DNA of 64,000 bases. It comes from Ypsolopha sequella. Taxonomy: Eukaryota; Arthropoda; Insecta; Lepidoptera; Ypsolophidae. The notes under the pieces were generated by a model that saw only the letters and a list, made by a program, of their open reading frames with translations, had not been told where the DNA came from and searched no databases. Below are positions 9,307-22,007 of this stretch, piece by piece. Numbering within the stretch: the first letter of the stretch is position 1; the number at the start of each line of letters is the position of its first letter. The stretch is taken from contig OW204009.1 in the NCBI GenBank assembly GCA_934047225.1, positions 17,930,898-17,994,897 of the forward strand, in the 5' to 3' direction. The translations under genes and the position numbers were made by a program.

Positions 9307-12300
9307 TACAGTACCAGGCCATTTGTAGATAAGAAGTACTTTCGTTGTGTGACGCTCTCTACCGTCGTGACACACCGGAAGAAGAAGATGCAGCTCTTCT
9401 GTCCCTCGGTCATCATACTGCAGGTACAGTACCAGGCCATTTGTAGATAAGAAGTACTTTCGTTGTGTGACGCTCTCTACCGTCGTGACACACCGGAAGA
9501 AGAAGATGCAGCTCTTCTGTCCCTCGGTCATCATACTGCAGGTACAGTACCAGGCCATTTGTAGATAAGAAGTACTTTCGTTGTGTGACGCTGTCTACCG
9601 TCGTGACACACCGGAAGAAGAAGATGCAGCTCTTCTGTCCCTCGGTCATCATACTGCAGGTACAGTACCAGGCCATTTGTAGATAAGAAGTACTTTCGTT
9701 GTGTGACGCTGTCTACCGTCGTGACACACCGGAAGAAGAAGATGCAGCTCTTCTGTCCCTCGGTCATCATACTGCAGGTACAGTACCAGGCCATTTGTAG
9801 ATAAGAAGTACTTTCGTTGTGTGACGCTGTCTACCGTCGTGACACACCGGAAGAAGAAGATGCAGCTCTTCTGTCCCTCGGTCATCATACTGCAGGTACA
9901 GTACCAGGCCATTTGTAGATAAGAAGTACTTTCGTTGTGTGACGCTCTCTACCGTCGTGACACACCGGAAGAAGAAGATGCAGCTCTTCTGTCCCTCGGT
10001 CATCATACTGCAGGTACAGTACCAGGCCATTTGTAGATAAGAAGTACTTTCGTTGTGTGACGCTGTCTACCGTCGTGACACACCGGAAGAAGAAGATGCA
10101 GCTCTTCTGTCCCTCGGTCATCATACTGCAGGTACAGTACCAGGCCATTTGTAGATAAGAAGTACTTTCGTTGTGTGACGCTCTCTACCGTCGTGACACA
10201 CCGGAAGAAGAAGATGCAGCTCTTCTGTCCCTCGGTCATCATACTGCAGGTACAGTACCAGGCCATTTGTAGATAAGAAGTACTTTCGTTGTGTGACGCT
10301 CTCTACCGTCGTGACACACCGGAAGAAGAAGATGCAGCTCTTCTGTCCCTCGGTCATCATACTGCAGGTACAGTACCAGGCCATTTGTAGATAAGAAGTA
10401 CTTTCGTTGTGTGACGCTCTCTACCGTCGTGACACACCGGAAGAAGATGCAGCTCTTCTGTCCCTCGGTCATCATACTGCAGGTACAGTACCAGGCCATT
10501 TGTAGATAAGAAGTACTTTCGTTGTGTGACGCTCTCTACCGTCGTGACACACCGGAAGAAGAAGATGCAGCTCTTCTGTCCCTCGGTCATCATACTGCAG
10601 GTACAGTACCAGGCCATTTGTAGATAAGAAGTACTTTCGTTGTGTGACGCTGTCTACCGTCGTGACACACCGGAAGAAGAAGATGCAGCTCTTCTGTCCC
10701 TCGGTCATCATACTGCAGGTACAGTACCAGGCCATTTGTAGATAAGAAGTACTTTCGTTGTGTGACGCTGTCTACCGTCGTGACACACCGGAAGAAGAAG
10801 ATGCAGCTCTTCTGTCCCTCGGTCATCATACTGCAGGTACAGTACCAGGCCATTTGTAGATAAGAAGTACTTTCGTTGTGTGACGCTCTCTACCGTCGTG
10901 ACACACCGGAAGAAGAAGATGCAGCTCTTCTGTCCCTCGGTCATCATACTGCAGGTACAGTACCAGGCCATTTGTAGATAAGAAGTACTTTCGTTGTGTG
11001 ACGCTCTCTACCGTCGTGACACACCGGAAGAAGAAGATGCAGCTCTTCTGTCCCTCGGTCATCATACTGCAGGTACAGTACCAGGCCATTTGTAGATAAG
11101 AAGTACTTTCGTTGTGTGACGCTCTCTACCGTCGTGACACACCGGAAGAAGAAGATGCAGCTCTTCTGTCCCTCGGTCATCATACTGCAGGTACAGTACC
11201 AGGCCATTTGTAGATAAGAAGTACTTTCGTTGTGTGACGCTGTCTACCGTCGTGACACACCGGAAGAAGAAGATGCAGCTCTTCTGTCCCTCGGTCATCA
11301 TACTGCAGGTACAGTACCAGGCCATTTGTAGATAAGAAGTACTTTCGTTGTGTGACGCTGTCTACCGTCGTGACACACCGGAAGAAGAAGATGCAGCTCT
11401 TCTGTCCCTCGGTCATCATACTGCAGGTACAGTACCAGGCCATTTGTAGATAAGAAGTACTTTCGTTGTGTGACGCTCTCTACCGTCGTGACACACCGGA
11501 AGAAGAAGATGCAGCTCTTCTGTCCCTCGGTCATCATACTGCAGGTACAGTACCAGGCCATTTGTAGATAAGAAGTACTTTCGTTGTGTGACGCTCTCTA
11601 CCGTCGTGACACACCGGAAGAAGAAGATGCAGCTCTTCTGTCCCTCGGTCATCATACTGCAGGTACAGTACCAGGCCATTTGTAGATAAGAAGTACTTTC
11701 GTTGTGTGACGCTGTCTACCGTCGTGACACACCGGAAGAAGAAGATGCAGCTCTTCTGTCCCTCGGTCATCATACTGCAGGTACAGTACCAGGCCATTTG
11801 TAGATAAGAAGTACTTTCGTTGTGTGACGCTGTCTACCGTCGTGACACACCGGAAGAAGAAGATGCAGCTCTTCTGTCCCTCGGTCATCATACTGCAGGT
11901 ACAGTACCAGGCCATTTGTAGATAAGAAGTACTTTCGTTGTGTGACGCTCTCTACCGTCGTGACACACCGGAAGAAGAAGATGCAGCTCTTCTGTCCCTC
12001 GGTCATCATACTGCAGGTACAGTACCAGGCCATTTGTAGATAAGAAGTACTTTCGTTGTGTGACGCTGTCTACCGTCGTGACACACCGGAAGAAGAAGAT
12101 GCAGCTCTTCTGTCCCTCGGTCATCATACTGCAGGTACAGTACCAGGCCATTTGTAGATAAGAAGTACTTTCGTTGTGTGACGCTCTCTACCGTCGTGAC
12201 ACACCGGAAGAAGAAGATGCAGCTCTTCTGTCCCTCGGTCATCATACTGCAGGTACAGTACCAGGCCATTTGTAGATAAGAAGTACTTTCGTTGTGTGAC

Positions 12301-15300
12301 GCTCTCTACCGTCGTGACACACCGGAAGAAGAAGATGCAGCTCTTCTGTCCCTCGGTCATCATACTGCAGGTACAGTACCAGGCCATTTGTAGATAAGAA
12401 GTACTTTCGTTGTGTGACGCTCTCTACCGTCGTGACACACCGGAAGAAGAAGATGCAGCTCTTCTGTCCCTCGGTCATCATACTGCAGGTACAGTACCAG
12501 GCCATTTGTAGATAAGAAGTACTTTCGTTGTGTGACGCTCTCTACCGTCGTGACACACCGGAAGAAGAAGATGCAGCTCTTCTGTCCCTCGGTCATCATA
12601 CTGCAGGTACAGTACCAGGCCATTTGTAGATAAGAAGTACTTTCGTTGTGTGACGCTGTCTACCGTCGTGACACACCGGAAGAAGAAGATGCAGCTCTTC
12701 TGTCCCTCGGTCATCATACTGCAGGTACAGTACCAGGCCATTTGTAGATAAGAAGTACTTTCGTTGTGTGACGCTGTCTACCGTCGTGACACACCGGAAG
12801 AAGAAGATGCAGCTCTTCTGTCCCTCGGTCATCATACTGCAGGTACAGTACCAGGCCATTTGTAGATAAGAAGTACTTTCGTTGTGTGACGCTCTCTACC
12901 GTCGTGACACACCGGAAGAAGAAGATGCAGCTCTTCTGTCCCTCGGTCATCATACTGCAGGTACAGTACCAGGCCATTTGTAGATAAGAAGTACTTTCGT
13001 TGTGTGACGCTCTCTACCGTCGTGACACACCGGAAGAAGAAGATGCAGCTCTTCTGTCCCTCGGTCATCATACTGCAGGTACAGTACCAGGCCATTTGTA
13101 GATAAGAAGTACTTTCGTTGTGTGACGCTCTCTACCGTCGTGACACACCGGAAGAAGAAGATGCAGCTCTTCTGTCCCTCGGTCATCATACTGCAGGTAC
13201 AGTACCAGGCCATTTGTAGATAAGAAGTACTTTCGTTGTGTGACGCTGTCTACCGTCGTGACACACCGGAAGAAGAAGATGCAGCTCTTCTGTCCCTCGG
13301 TCATCATACTGCAGGTACAGTACCAGGCCATTTGTAGATAAGAAGTACTTTCGTTGTGTGACGCTGTCTACCGTCGTGACACACCGGAAGAAGAAGATGC
13401 AGCTCTTCTGTCCCTCGGTCATCATACTGCAGGTACAGTACCAGGCCATTTGTAGATAAGAAGTACTTTCGTTGTGTGACGCTCTCTACCGTCGTGACAC
13501 ACCGGAAGAAGAAGATGCAGCTCTTCTGTCCCTCGGTCATCATACTGCAGGTACAGTACCAGGCCATTTGTAGATAAGAAGTACTTTCGTTGTGTGACGC
13601 TCTCTACCGTCGTGACACACCGGAAGAAGAAGATGCAGCTCTTCTGTCCCTCGGTCATCATACTGCAGGTACAGTACCAGGCCATTTGTAGATAAGAAGT
13701 ACTTTCGTTGTGTGACGCTGTCTACCGTCGTGACACACCGGAAGAAGAAGATGCAGCTCTTCTGTCCCTCGGTCATCATACTGCAGGTACAGTACCAGGC
13801 CATTTGTAGATAAGAAGTACTTTCGTTGTGTGACGCTGTCTACCGTCGTGACACACCGGAAGAAGAAGATGCAGCTCTTCTGTCCCTCGGTCATCATACT
13901 GCAGGTACAGTACCAGGCCATTTGTAGATAAGAAGTACTTTCGTTGTGTGACGCTCTCTACCGTCGTGACACACCGGAAGAAGAAGATGCAGCTCTTCTG
14001 TCCCTCGGTCATCATACTGCAGGTACAGTACCAGGCCATTTGTAGATAAGAAGTACTTTCGTTGTGTGACGCTCTCTACCGTCGTGACACACCGGAAGAA
14101 GAAGATGCAGCTCTTCTGTCCCTCGGTCATCATACTGCAGGTACAGTACCAGGCCATTTGTAGATAAGAAGTACTTTCGTTGTGTGACGCTCTCTACCGT
14201 CGTGACACACCGGAAGAAGAAGATGCAGCTCTTCTGTCCCTCGGTCATCATACTGCAGGTACAGTACCAGGCCATTTGTAGATAAGAAGTACTTTCGTTG
14301 TGTGACGCTCTCTACCGTCGTGACACACCGGAAGAAGAAGATGCAGCTCTTCTGTCCCTCGGTCATCATACTGCAGGTACAGTACCAGGCCATTTGTAGA
14401 TAAGAAGTACTTTCGTTGTGTGACGCTCTCTACCGTCGTGACACACCGGAAGAAGAAGATGCAGCTCTTCTGTCCCTCGGTCATCATACTGCAGGTACAG
14501 TACCAGGCCATTTGTAGATAAGAAGTACTTTCGTTGTGTGACGCTCTCTACCGTCGTGACACACCGGAAGAAGAAGATGCAGCTCTTCTGTCCCTCGGTC
14601 ATCATACTGCAGGTACAGTACCAGGCCATTTGTAGATAAGAAGTACTTTCGTTGTGTGACGCTGTCTACCGTCGTGACACACCGGAAGAAGAAGATGCAG
14701 CTCTTCTGTCCCTCGGTCATCATACTGCAGGTACAGTACCAGGCCATTTGTAGATAAGAAGTACTTTCGTTGTGTGACGCTGTCTACCGTCGTGACACAC
14801 CGGAAGAAGAAGATGCAGCTCTTCTGTCCCTCGGTCATCATACTGCAGGTACAGTACCAGGCCATTTGTAGATAAGAAGTACTTTCGTTGTGTGACGCTG
14901 TCTACCGTCGTGACACACCGGAAGAAGAAGATGCAGCTCTTCTGTCCCTCGGTCATCATACTGCAGGTACAGTACCAGGCCATTTGTAGATAAGAAGTAC
15001 TTTCGTTGTGTGACGCTCTCTACCGTCGTGACACACCGGAAGAAGAAGATGCAGCTCTTCTGTCCCTCGGTCATCATACTGCAGGTACAGTACCAGGCCA
15101 TTTGTAGATAAGAAGTACTTTCGTTGTGTGACGCTGTCTACCGTCGTGACACACCGGAAGAAGAAGATGCAGCTCTTCTGTCCCTCGGTCATCATACTGC
15201 AGGTACAGTACCAGGCCATTTGTAGATAAGAAGTACTTTCGTTGTGTGACGCTCTCTACCGTCGTGACACACCGGAAGAAGAAGATGCAGCTCTTCTGTC

Positions 15301-18300
15301 CCTCGGTCATCATACTGCAGGTACAGTACCAGGCCATTTGTAGATAAGAAGTACTTTCGTTGTGTGACGCTCTCTACCGTCGTGACACACCGGAAGAAGA
15401 AGATGCAGCTCTTCTGTCCCTCGGTCATCATACTGCAGGTACAGTACCAGGCCATTTGTAGATAAGAAGTACTTTCGTTGTGTGACGCTCTCTACCGTCG
15501 TGACACACCGGAAGAAGAAGATGCAGCTCTTCTGTCCCTCGGTCATCATACTGCAGGTACAGTACCAGGCCATTTGTAGATAAGAAGTACTTTCGTTGTG
15601 TGACGCTCTCTACCGTCGTGACACACCGGAAGAAGAAGATGCAGCTCTTCTGTCCCTCGGTCATCATACTGCAGGTACAGTACCAGGCCATTTGTAGATA
15701 AGAAGTACTTTCGTTGTGTGACGCTGTCTACCGTCGTGACACACCGGAAGAAGAAGATGCAGCTCTTCTGTCCCTCGGTCATCATACTGCAGGTACAGTA
15801 CCAGGCCATTTGTAGATAAGAAGTACTTTCGTTGTGTGACGCTGTTTACCGTCGTGACACACCGGAAGAAGAAGATGCAGCTCTTCTGTCCCTCGGTCAT
15901 CATACTGCAGGTACAGTACCAGGCCATTTGTAGATAAGAAGTACTTTCGTTGTATGACGCTCTCTACCGTCGTGACACACCGGAAGAAGAAGATGCAGCT
16001 CTTCTGTCCCTCGGTCATCATACTGCAGGTACAGTACCAGGCCATTTGTAGATAAGAAGTACTTTCGTTGTGTGACGCTCTCTACCGTCGTGACACACCG
16101 GAAGAAGAAGATGCAGCTCTTCTGTCCCTCGGTCATCATACTGCAGGTACAGTACCAGGCCATTTGTAGATAAGAAGTACTTTCGTTGTGTGACGCTCTC
16201 TACCGTCGTGACACACCGGAAGAAGAAGATGCAGCTCTTCTGTCCCTCGGTCATCATACTGCAGGTACAGTACCAGGCCATTTGTAGATAAGAAGTACTT
16301 TCGTTGTGTGACGCTGTCTACCGTCGTGACACACCGGAAGAAGAAGATGCAGCTCTTCTGTCCCTCGGTCATCATACTGCAGGTACAGTACCAGGCCATT
16401 TGTAGATAAGAAGTACTTTCGTTGTGTGACGCTGTCTACCGTCGTGACACACCGGAAGAAGAAGATGCAGCTCTTCTGTCCCTCGGTCATCATACTGCAG
16501 GTACAGTACCAGGCCATTTGTAGATAAGAAGTACTTTCGTTGTGTGACGCTCTCTACCGTCGTGACACACCGGAAGAAGAAGATGCAGCTCTTCTGTCCC
16601 TCGGTCATCATACTGCAGGTACAGTACCAGGCCATTTGTAGATAAGAAGTACTTTCGTTGTGTGACGCTCTCTACCGTCGTGACACACCGGAAGAAGAAG
16701 ATGCAGCTCTTCTGTCCCTCGGTCATCATACTGCAGGTACAGTACCAGGCCATTTGTAGATAAGAAGTACTTTCGTTGTGTGACGCTGTCTACCGTCGTG
16801 ACACACCGGAAGAAGAAGATGCAGCTCTTCTGTCCCTCGGTCATCATACTGCAGGTACAGTACCAGGCCATTTGTAGATAAGAAGTACTTTCGTTGTGTG
16901 ACGCTGTCTACCGTCGTGACACACCGGAAGAAGAAGATGCAGCTCTTCTGTCCCTCGGTCATCATACTGCAGGTACAGTACCAGGCCATTTGTAGATAAG
17001 AAGTACTTTCGTTGTGTGACGCTCTCTACCGTCGTGACACACCGGAAGAAGAAGATGCAGCTCTTCTGTCCCTCGGTCATCATACTGCAGGTACAGTACC
17101 AGGCCATTTGTAGATAAGAAGTACTTTCGTTGTGTGACGCTGTCTACCGTCGTGACACACCGGAAGAAGAAGATGCAGCTCTTCTGTCCCTCGGTCATCA
17201 TACTGCAGGTACAGTACCAGGCCATTTGTAGATAAGAAGTACTTTCGTTGTGTGACGCTGTCTACCGTCGTGACACACCGGAAGAAGAAGATGCAGCTCT
17301 TCTGTCCCTCGGTCATCATACTGCAGGTACAGTACCAGGCCATTTGTAGATAAGAAGTACTTTCGTTGTGTGACGCTCTCTACCGTCGTGACACACCGGA
17401 AGAAGAAGATGCAGCTCTTCTGTCCCTCGGTCATCATACTGCAGGTACAGTACCAGGCCATTTGTAGATAAGAAGTACTTTCGTTGTGTGACGCTGTCTA
17501 CCGTCGTGACACACCGGAAGAAGAAGATGCAGCTCTTCTGTCCCTCGGTCATCATACTGCAGGTACAGTACCAGGCCATTTGTAGATAAGAAGTACTTTC
17601 GTTGTGTGACGCTGTCTACCGTCGTGACACACCGGAAGAAGAAGATGCAGCTCTTCTGTCCCTCGGTCATCATACTGCAGGTACAGTACCAGGCCATTTG
17701 TAGATAAGAAGTACTTTCGTTGTGTGACGCTGTCTACCGTCGTGACACACCGGAAGAAGAAGATGCAGCTCTTCTGTCCCTCGGTCATCATACTGCAGGT
17801 ACAGTACCAGGCCATTTGTAGATAAGAAGTACTTTCGTTGTGTGACGCTCTCTACCGTCGTGACACACCGGAGAAGAAGATGCAGCTCTTCTGTCCCTCG
17901 GTCATCATACTGCAGGTACAGTACCAGGCCATTTGTAGATAAGAAGTACTTTCGTTGTGTGACGCTCTCTACCGTCGTGACACACCGGAAGAAGAAGATG
18001 CAGCTCTTCTGTCCCTCGGTCATCATACTGCAGGTACAGTACCAGGCCATTTGTAGATAAGAAGTACTTTCGTTGTGTGACGCTCTCTACCGTCGTGACA
18101 CACCGGAAGAAGAAGATGCAGCTCTTCTGTCCCTCGGTCATCATACTGCAGGTACAGTACCAGGCCATTTGTAGATAAGAAGTACTTTCGTTGTGTGACG
18201 CTGTCTACCGTCGTGACACACCGGAAGAAGAAGATGCAGCTCTTCTGTCCCTCGGTCATCATACTGCAGGTACAGTACCAGGCCATTTGTAGATAAGAAG

Positions 18301-21300
18301 TACTTTCGTTGTGTGACGCTGTCTACCGTCGTGACACACCGGAAGAAGAAGATGCAGCTCTTCTGTCCCTCGGTCATCATACTGCAGGTACAGTACCAGG
18401 CCATTTGTAGATAAGAAGTACTTTCGTTGTGTGACGCTCTCTACCGTCGTGACACACCGGAAGAAGAAGATGCAGCTCTTCTGTCCCTCGGTCATCATAC
18501 TGCAGGTACAGTACCAGGCCATTTGTAGATAAGAAGTACTTTCGTTGTGTGACGCTCTCTACCGTCGTGACACACCGGAAGAAGAAGATGCAGCTCTTCT
18601 GTCCCTCGGTCATCATACTGCAGGTACAGTACCAGGCCATTTGTAGATAAGAAGTACTTTCGTTGTGTGACGCTCTCTACCGTCGTGACACACCGGAAGA
18701 AGAAGATGCAGCTCTTCTGTCCCTCGGTCATCATACTGCAGGTACAGTACCAGGCCATTTGTAGATAAGAAGTACTTTCGTTGTGTGACGCTGTCTACCG
18801 TCGTCGTGACACACCGGAAGAAGAAGATGCAGCTCTTCTGTCCCTCGGTCATCATACTGCAGGTACAGTACCAGGCCATTTGTAGATAAGAAGTACTTTC
18901 GTTGTGTGACGCTGTCTACCGTCGTCGTGACACACCGGAAGAAGAAGATGCAGCTCTTCTGTCCCTCGGTCATCATACTGCAGGTACAGTACCAGGCCAT
19001 TTGTAGATAAGAAGTACTTTCGTTGTGTGACGCTCTCTACCGTCGTGACACACCGGAAGAAGAAGATGCAGCTCTTCTGTCCCTCGGTCATCATACTGCA
19101 GGTACAGTACCAGGCCATTTGTAGATAAGAAGTACTTTCGTTGTGTGACGCTCTCTACCGTCGTGACACACCGGAAGAAGAAGATGCAGCTCTTCTGTCC
19201 CTCGGTCATCATACTGCAGGTACAGTACCACGCCATTTGTAGATAAGAAGTACTTTCGTTGTGTGACGCTGTCTACCGTCGTGACACACCGGAAGAAGAA
19301 GATGCAGCTCTTCTGTCCCTCGGTCATCATACTGCAGGTACAGTACCAGGCCATTTGTAGATAAGAAGTACTTTCGTTGTGTGACGCTCTCTACCGTCGT
19401 GACACACCGGAAGAAGAAGATGCAGCTCTTCTGTCCCTCGGTCATCATACTGCAGGTACAGTACCAGGCCATTTGTAGATAAGAAGTACTTTCGTTGTGT
19501 GACGCTCTCTACCGTCGTGACACACCGGAAGAAGAAGATGCAGCTCTTCTGTCCCTCGGTCATCATACTGCAGGTACAGTACCACGCCATTTGTAGATAA
19601 GAAGTACTTTCGTTGTGTGACGCTGTCTACCGTCGTGACACACCGGAAGAAGAAGATGCAGCTCTTCTGTCCCTCGGTCATCATACTGCAGGTACAGTAC
19701 CACGCCATTTGTAGATAAGAAGTACTTTCGTTGTGTGACGCTCTCTACCGTCGTGACACACCGGAAGAAGAAGATGCAGCTCTTCTGTCCCTCGGTCATC
19801 ATACTGCAGGTACAGTACCAGGCCATTTGTAGATAAGAAGTACTTTCGTTGTGTGACGCTGTCTACCGTCGTGACACACCGGAAGAAGAATATGCAGCTC
19901 TTCTGTCCCTCGGTCATCATACTGCAGGTACAGTACCAGGCCATTTGTAGATAAGAAGTACTTTCGTTGTGTGACGCTCTCTACCGTCGTGACACACCGG
20001 AAGAAGAAGATGCAGCTCTTCTGTCCCTCGGTCATCATACTGCAGGTACAGTACCACGCCATTTGTAGATAAGAAGTACTTTCGTTGTGTGACGCTGTCT
20101 ACCGTCGTGACACACCGGAAGAAGAAGATGCAGCTCTTCTGTCCCTCGGTCATCATACTGCAGGTACAGTACCACGCCATTTGTAGATAAGAAGTACTTT
20201 CGTTGTGTGACGCTCTCTACCGTCGTGACACACCGGAAGAAGAAGATGCAGCTCTTCTGTCCCTCGGTCATCATACTGCAGGTACAGTACCAGGCCATTT
20301 GTAGATAAGAAGTACTTTCGTTGTGTGACGCTGTCTACCGTCGTGACACACCGGAAGAAGAAGATGCAGCTCTTCTGTCCCTCGGTCATCATACTGCAGG
20401 TACAGTACCAGGCCATTTGTAGATAAGAAGTACTTTCGTTGTGTGACGCTCTCTACCGTCGTGACACACCGGAAGAAGAAGATGCAGCTCTTCTGTCCCT
20501 CGGTCATCATACTGCAGGTACAGTACCAGGCCATTTGTAGATAAGAAGTACTTTCGTTGTGTGACGCTCTCTACCGTCGTGACACACCGGAAGAAGAAGA
20601 TGCAGCTCTTCTGTCCCTCGGTCATCATACTGCAGGTACAGTACCACGCCATTTGTAGATAAGAAGTACTTTCGTTGTGTGACGCTGTCTACCGTCGTGA
20701 CACACCGGAAGAAGAAGATGCAGCTCTTCTGTCCCTCGGTCATCATACTGCAGGTACAGTACCAGGCCATTTGTAGATAAGAAGTACTTTCGTTGTGTGA
20801 CGCTCTCTACCGTCGTGACACACCGGAAGAAGAAGATGCAGCTCTTCTGTCCCTCGGTCATCATACTGCAGGTACAGTACCAGGCCATTTGTAGATAAGA
20901 AGTACTTTCGTTGTGTGACGCTGTCTACCGTCGTGACACACCGGAAGAAGAAGATGCAGCTCTTCTGTCCCTCGGTCATCATACTGCAGGTACAGTACCA
21001 GGCCATTTGTAGATAAGAAGTACTTTCGTTGTGTGACGCTCTCTACCGTCGTGACACACCGGAAGAAGAAGATGCAGCTCTTCTGTCCCTCGGTCATCAT
21101 ACTGCAGGTACAGTACCACGCCATTTGTAGATAAGAAGTACTTTCGTTGTGTGACGCTGTCTACCGTCGTGACACACCGGAAGAAGAAGATGCAGCTCTT
21201 CTGTCCCTCGGTCATCATACTGCAGGTACAGTACCACGCCATTTGTAGATAAGAAGTACTTTCGTTGTGTGACGCTCTCTACCGTCGTGACACACCGGAA

Positions 21301-21481
21301 GAAGAAGATGCAGCTCTTCTGTCCCTCGGTCATCATACTGCAGGTACAGTACCAGGCCATTTGTAGATAAGAAGTACTTTCGTTGTGTGACGCTGTCTAC
21401 CGTCGTGACACACCGGAAGAAGAAGATGCAGCTCTTCTGTCCCTCGGTCATCATACTGCAGGTACAGTACCAGGCCATTTG
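9307..21481. repeat. 118-bp satellite array, main block (about 103 monomers)
   Basis: Head-to-tail 118-bp monomers, nearly identical throughout. Variants seen: C/G in GCT[C/G]TCTACC in most of the array; loss of one GAA near 10440; loss of one base near 17870; a CGT insertion in two adjacent monomers (about 18800 and 18923); and G-to-C in CCA[G/C]GCC only from 19229 on. The order of C/G variants repeats with a 17-monomer period and, at the right end, a 9-monomer period. The array stops abruptly at 21481 in mid-monomer. The roughly hundred overlapping 87-codon frames here are shadows of the repeat. Confidence 0.97.
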
Positions 21482-22007
21482 AAGGTCGCATCGAGCTTTA
21501 AAAAGAGATACTCGGCTAGCTTCGGCTACCTTCGGCTACCTTCGGCTTTGTAGAGCGTCATCTCTGTCACACGAAACACTAACAGTCCGGTATCTATTAG
21601 GAGCTGCTAAAACTTGTTTTATGAATTTTTTTTAGAAATCAAAACAAAAAGAAAACATGTAGGTAAAAGACAACATATATGTACTATGTATGTTAATTTA
21701 TTTATTTTAATGAAAAACTATAATTTTTATTTCCAACCAAATATCAGCTGATCGAACCACTTTGTACTGAGAAGTGAAAAAAAAGTTCGCGCAAAAAAAA
21801 GTGCTTTGCAGTGGAATGTGATGCATTAACGATACTGAATCACCTCCTAAATTACTTTCCATTTAAATCGAAAGACCTTATATAAATAAACGTGTTAAGT
21901 TGTTTCGAAATATATTTCGGCCAACTTGTGGCCGTCGTCAGTCGAATCAAAACGATAAGGCCAGAAAAGGCTTAAAAATATTATTTATTCAACTATTGTG
22001 TTTTCAG
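21482..22007. other. Right satellite flank; MITE fragment and upstream region of the next gene
   Basis: 21510-21600 has a threefold CTTCGGCTA motif and a partial copy of the hairpin repeat found whole at 54818-54924 and 60029-60134. The rest is AT-rich. The frame of the downstream gene stays open back to about 21900, but 21985-22007 is a pyrimidine-rich stretch ending TTTTCAG, so the open part before 22008 is probably intron. Confidence 0.55.

Noticed and set aside
4972..21478. About 100 overlapping 87-codon minus-strand frames (MAWYCTCSMMTEG...)
   Set aside because: They recur with the 118-bp period, each spans two monomers and a bit, and two thirds of each overlaps the next. 118 is not a multiple of three. 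They are shadows of the satellite.
4894..21481. 5S rRNA gene cluster (unit length near 120 bp)
   Set aside because: The monomer has no recognisable 5S sequence or internal Pol III box arrangement; only the length is similar.
4894..21481. CRISPR array
   Set aside because: No alternation of repeat and unique spacer; the whole 118-bp unit is conserved, and the DNA is eukaryotic.
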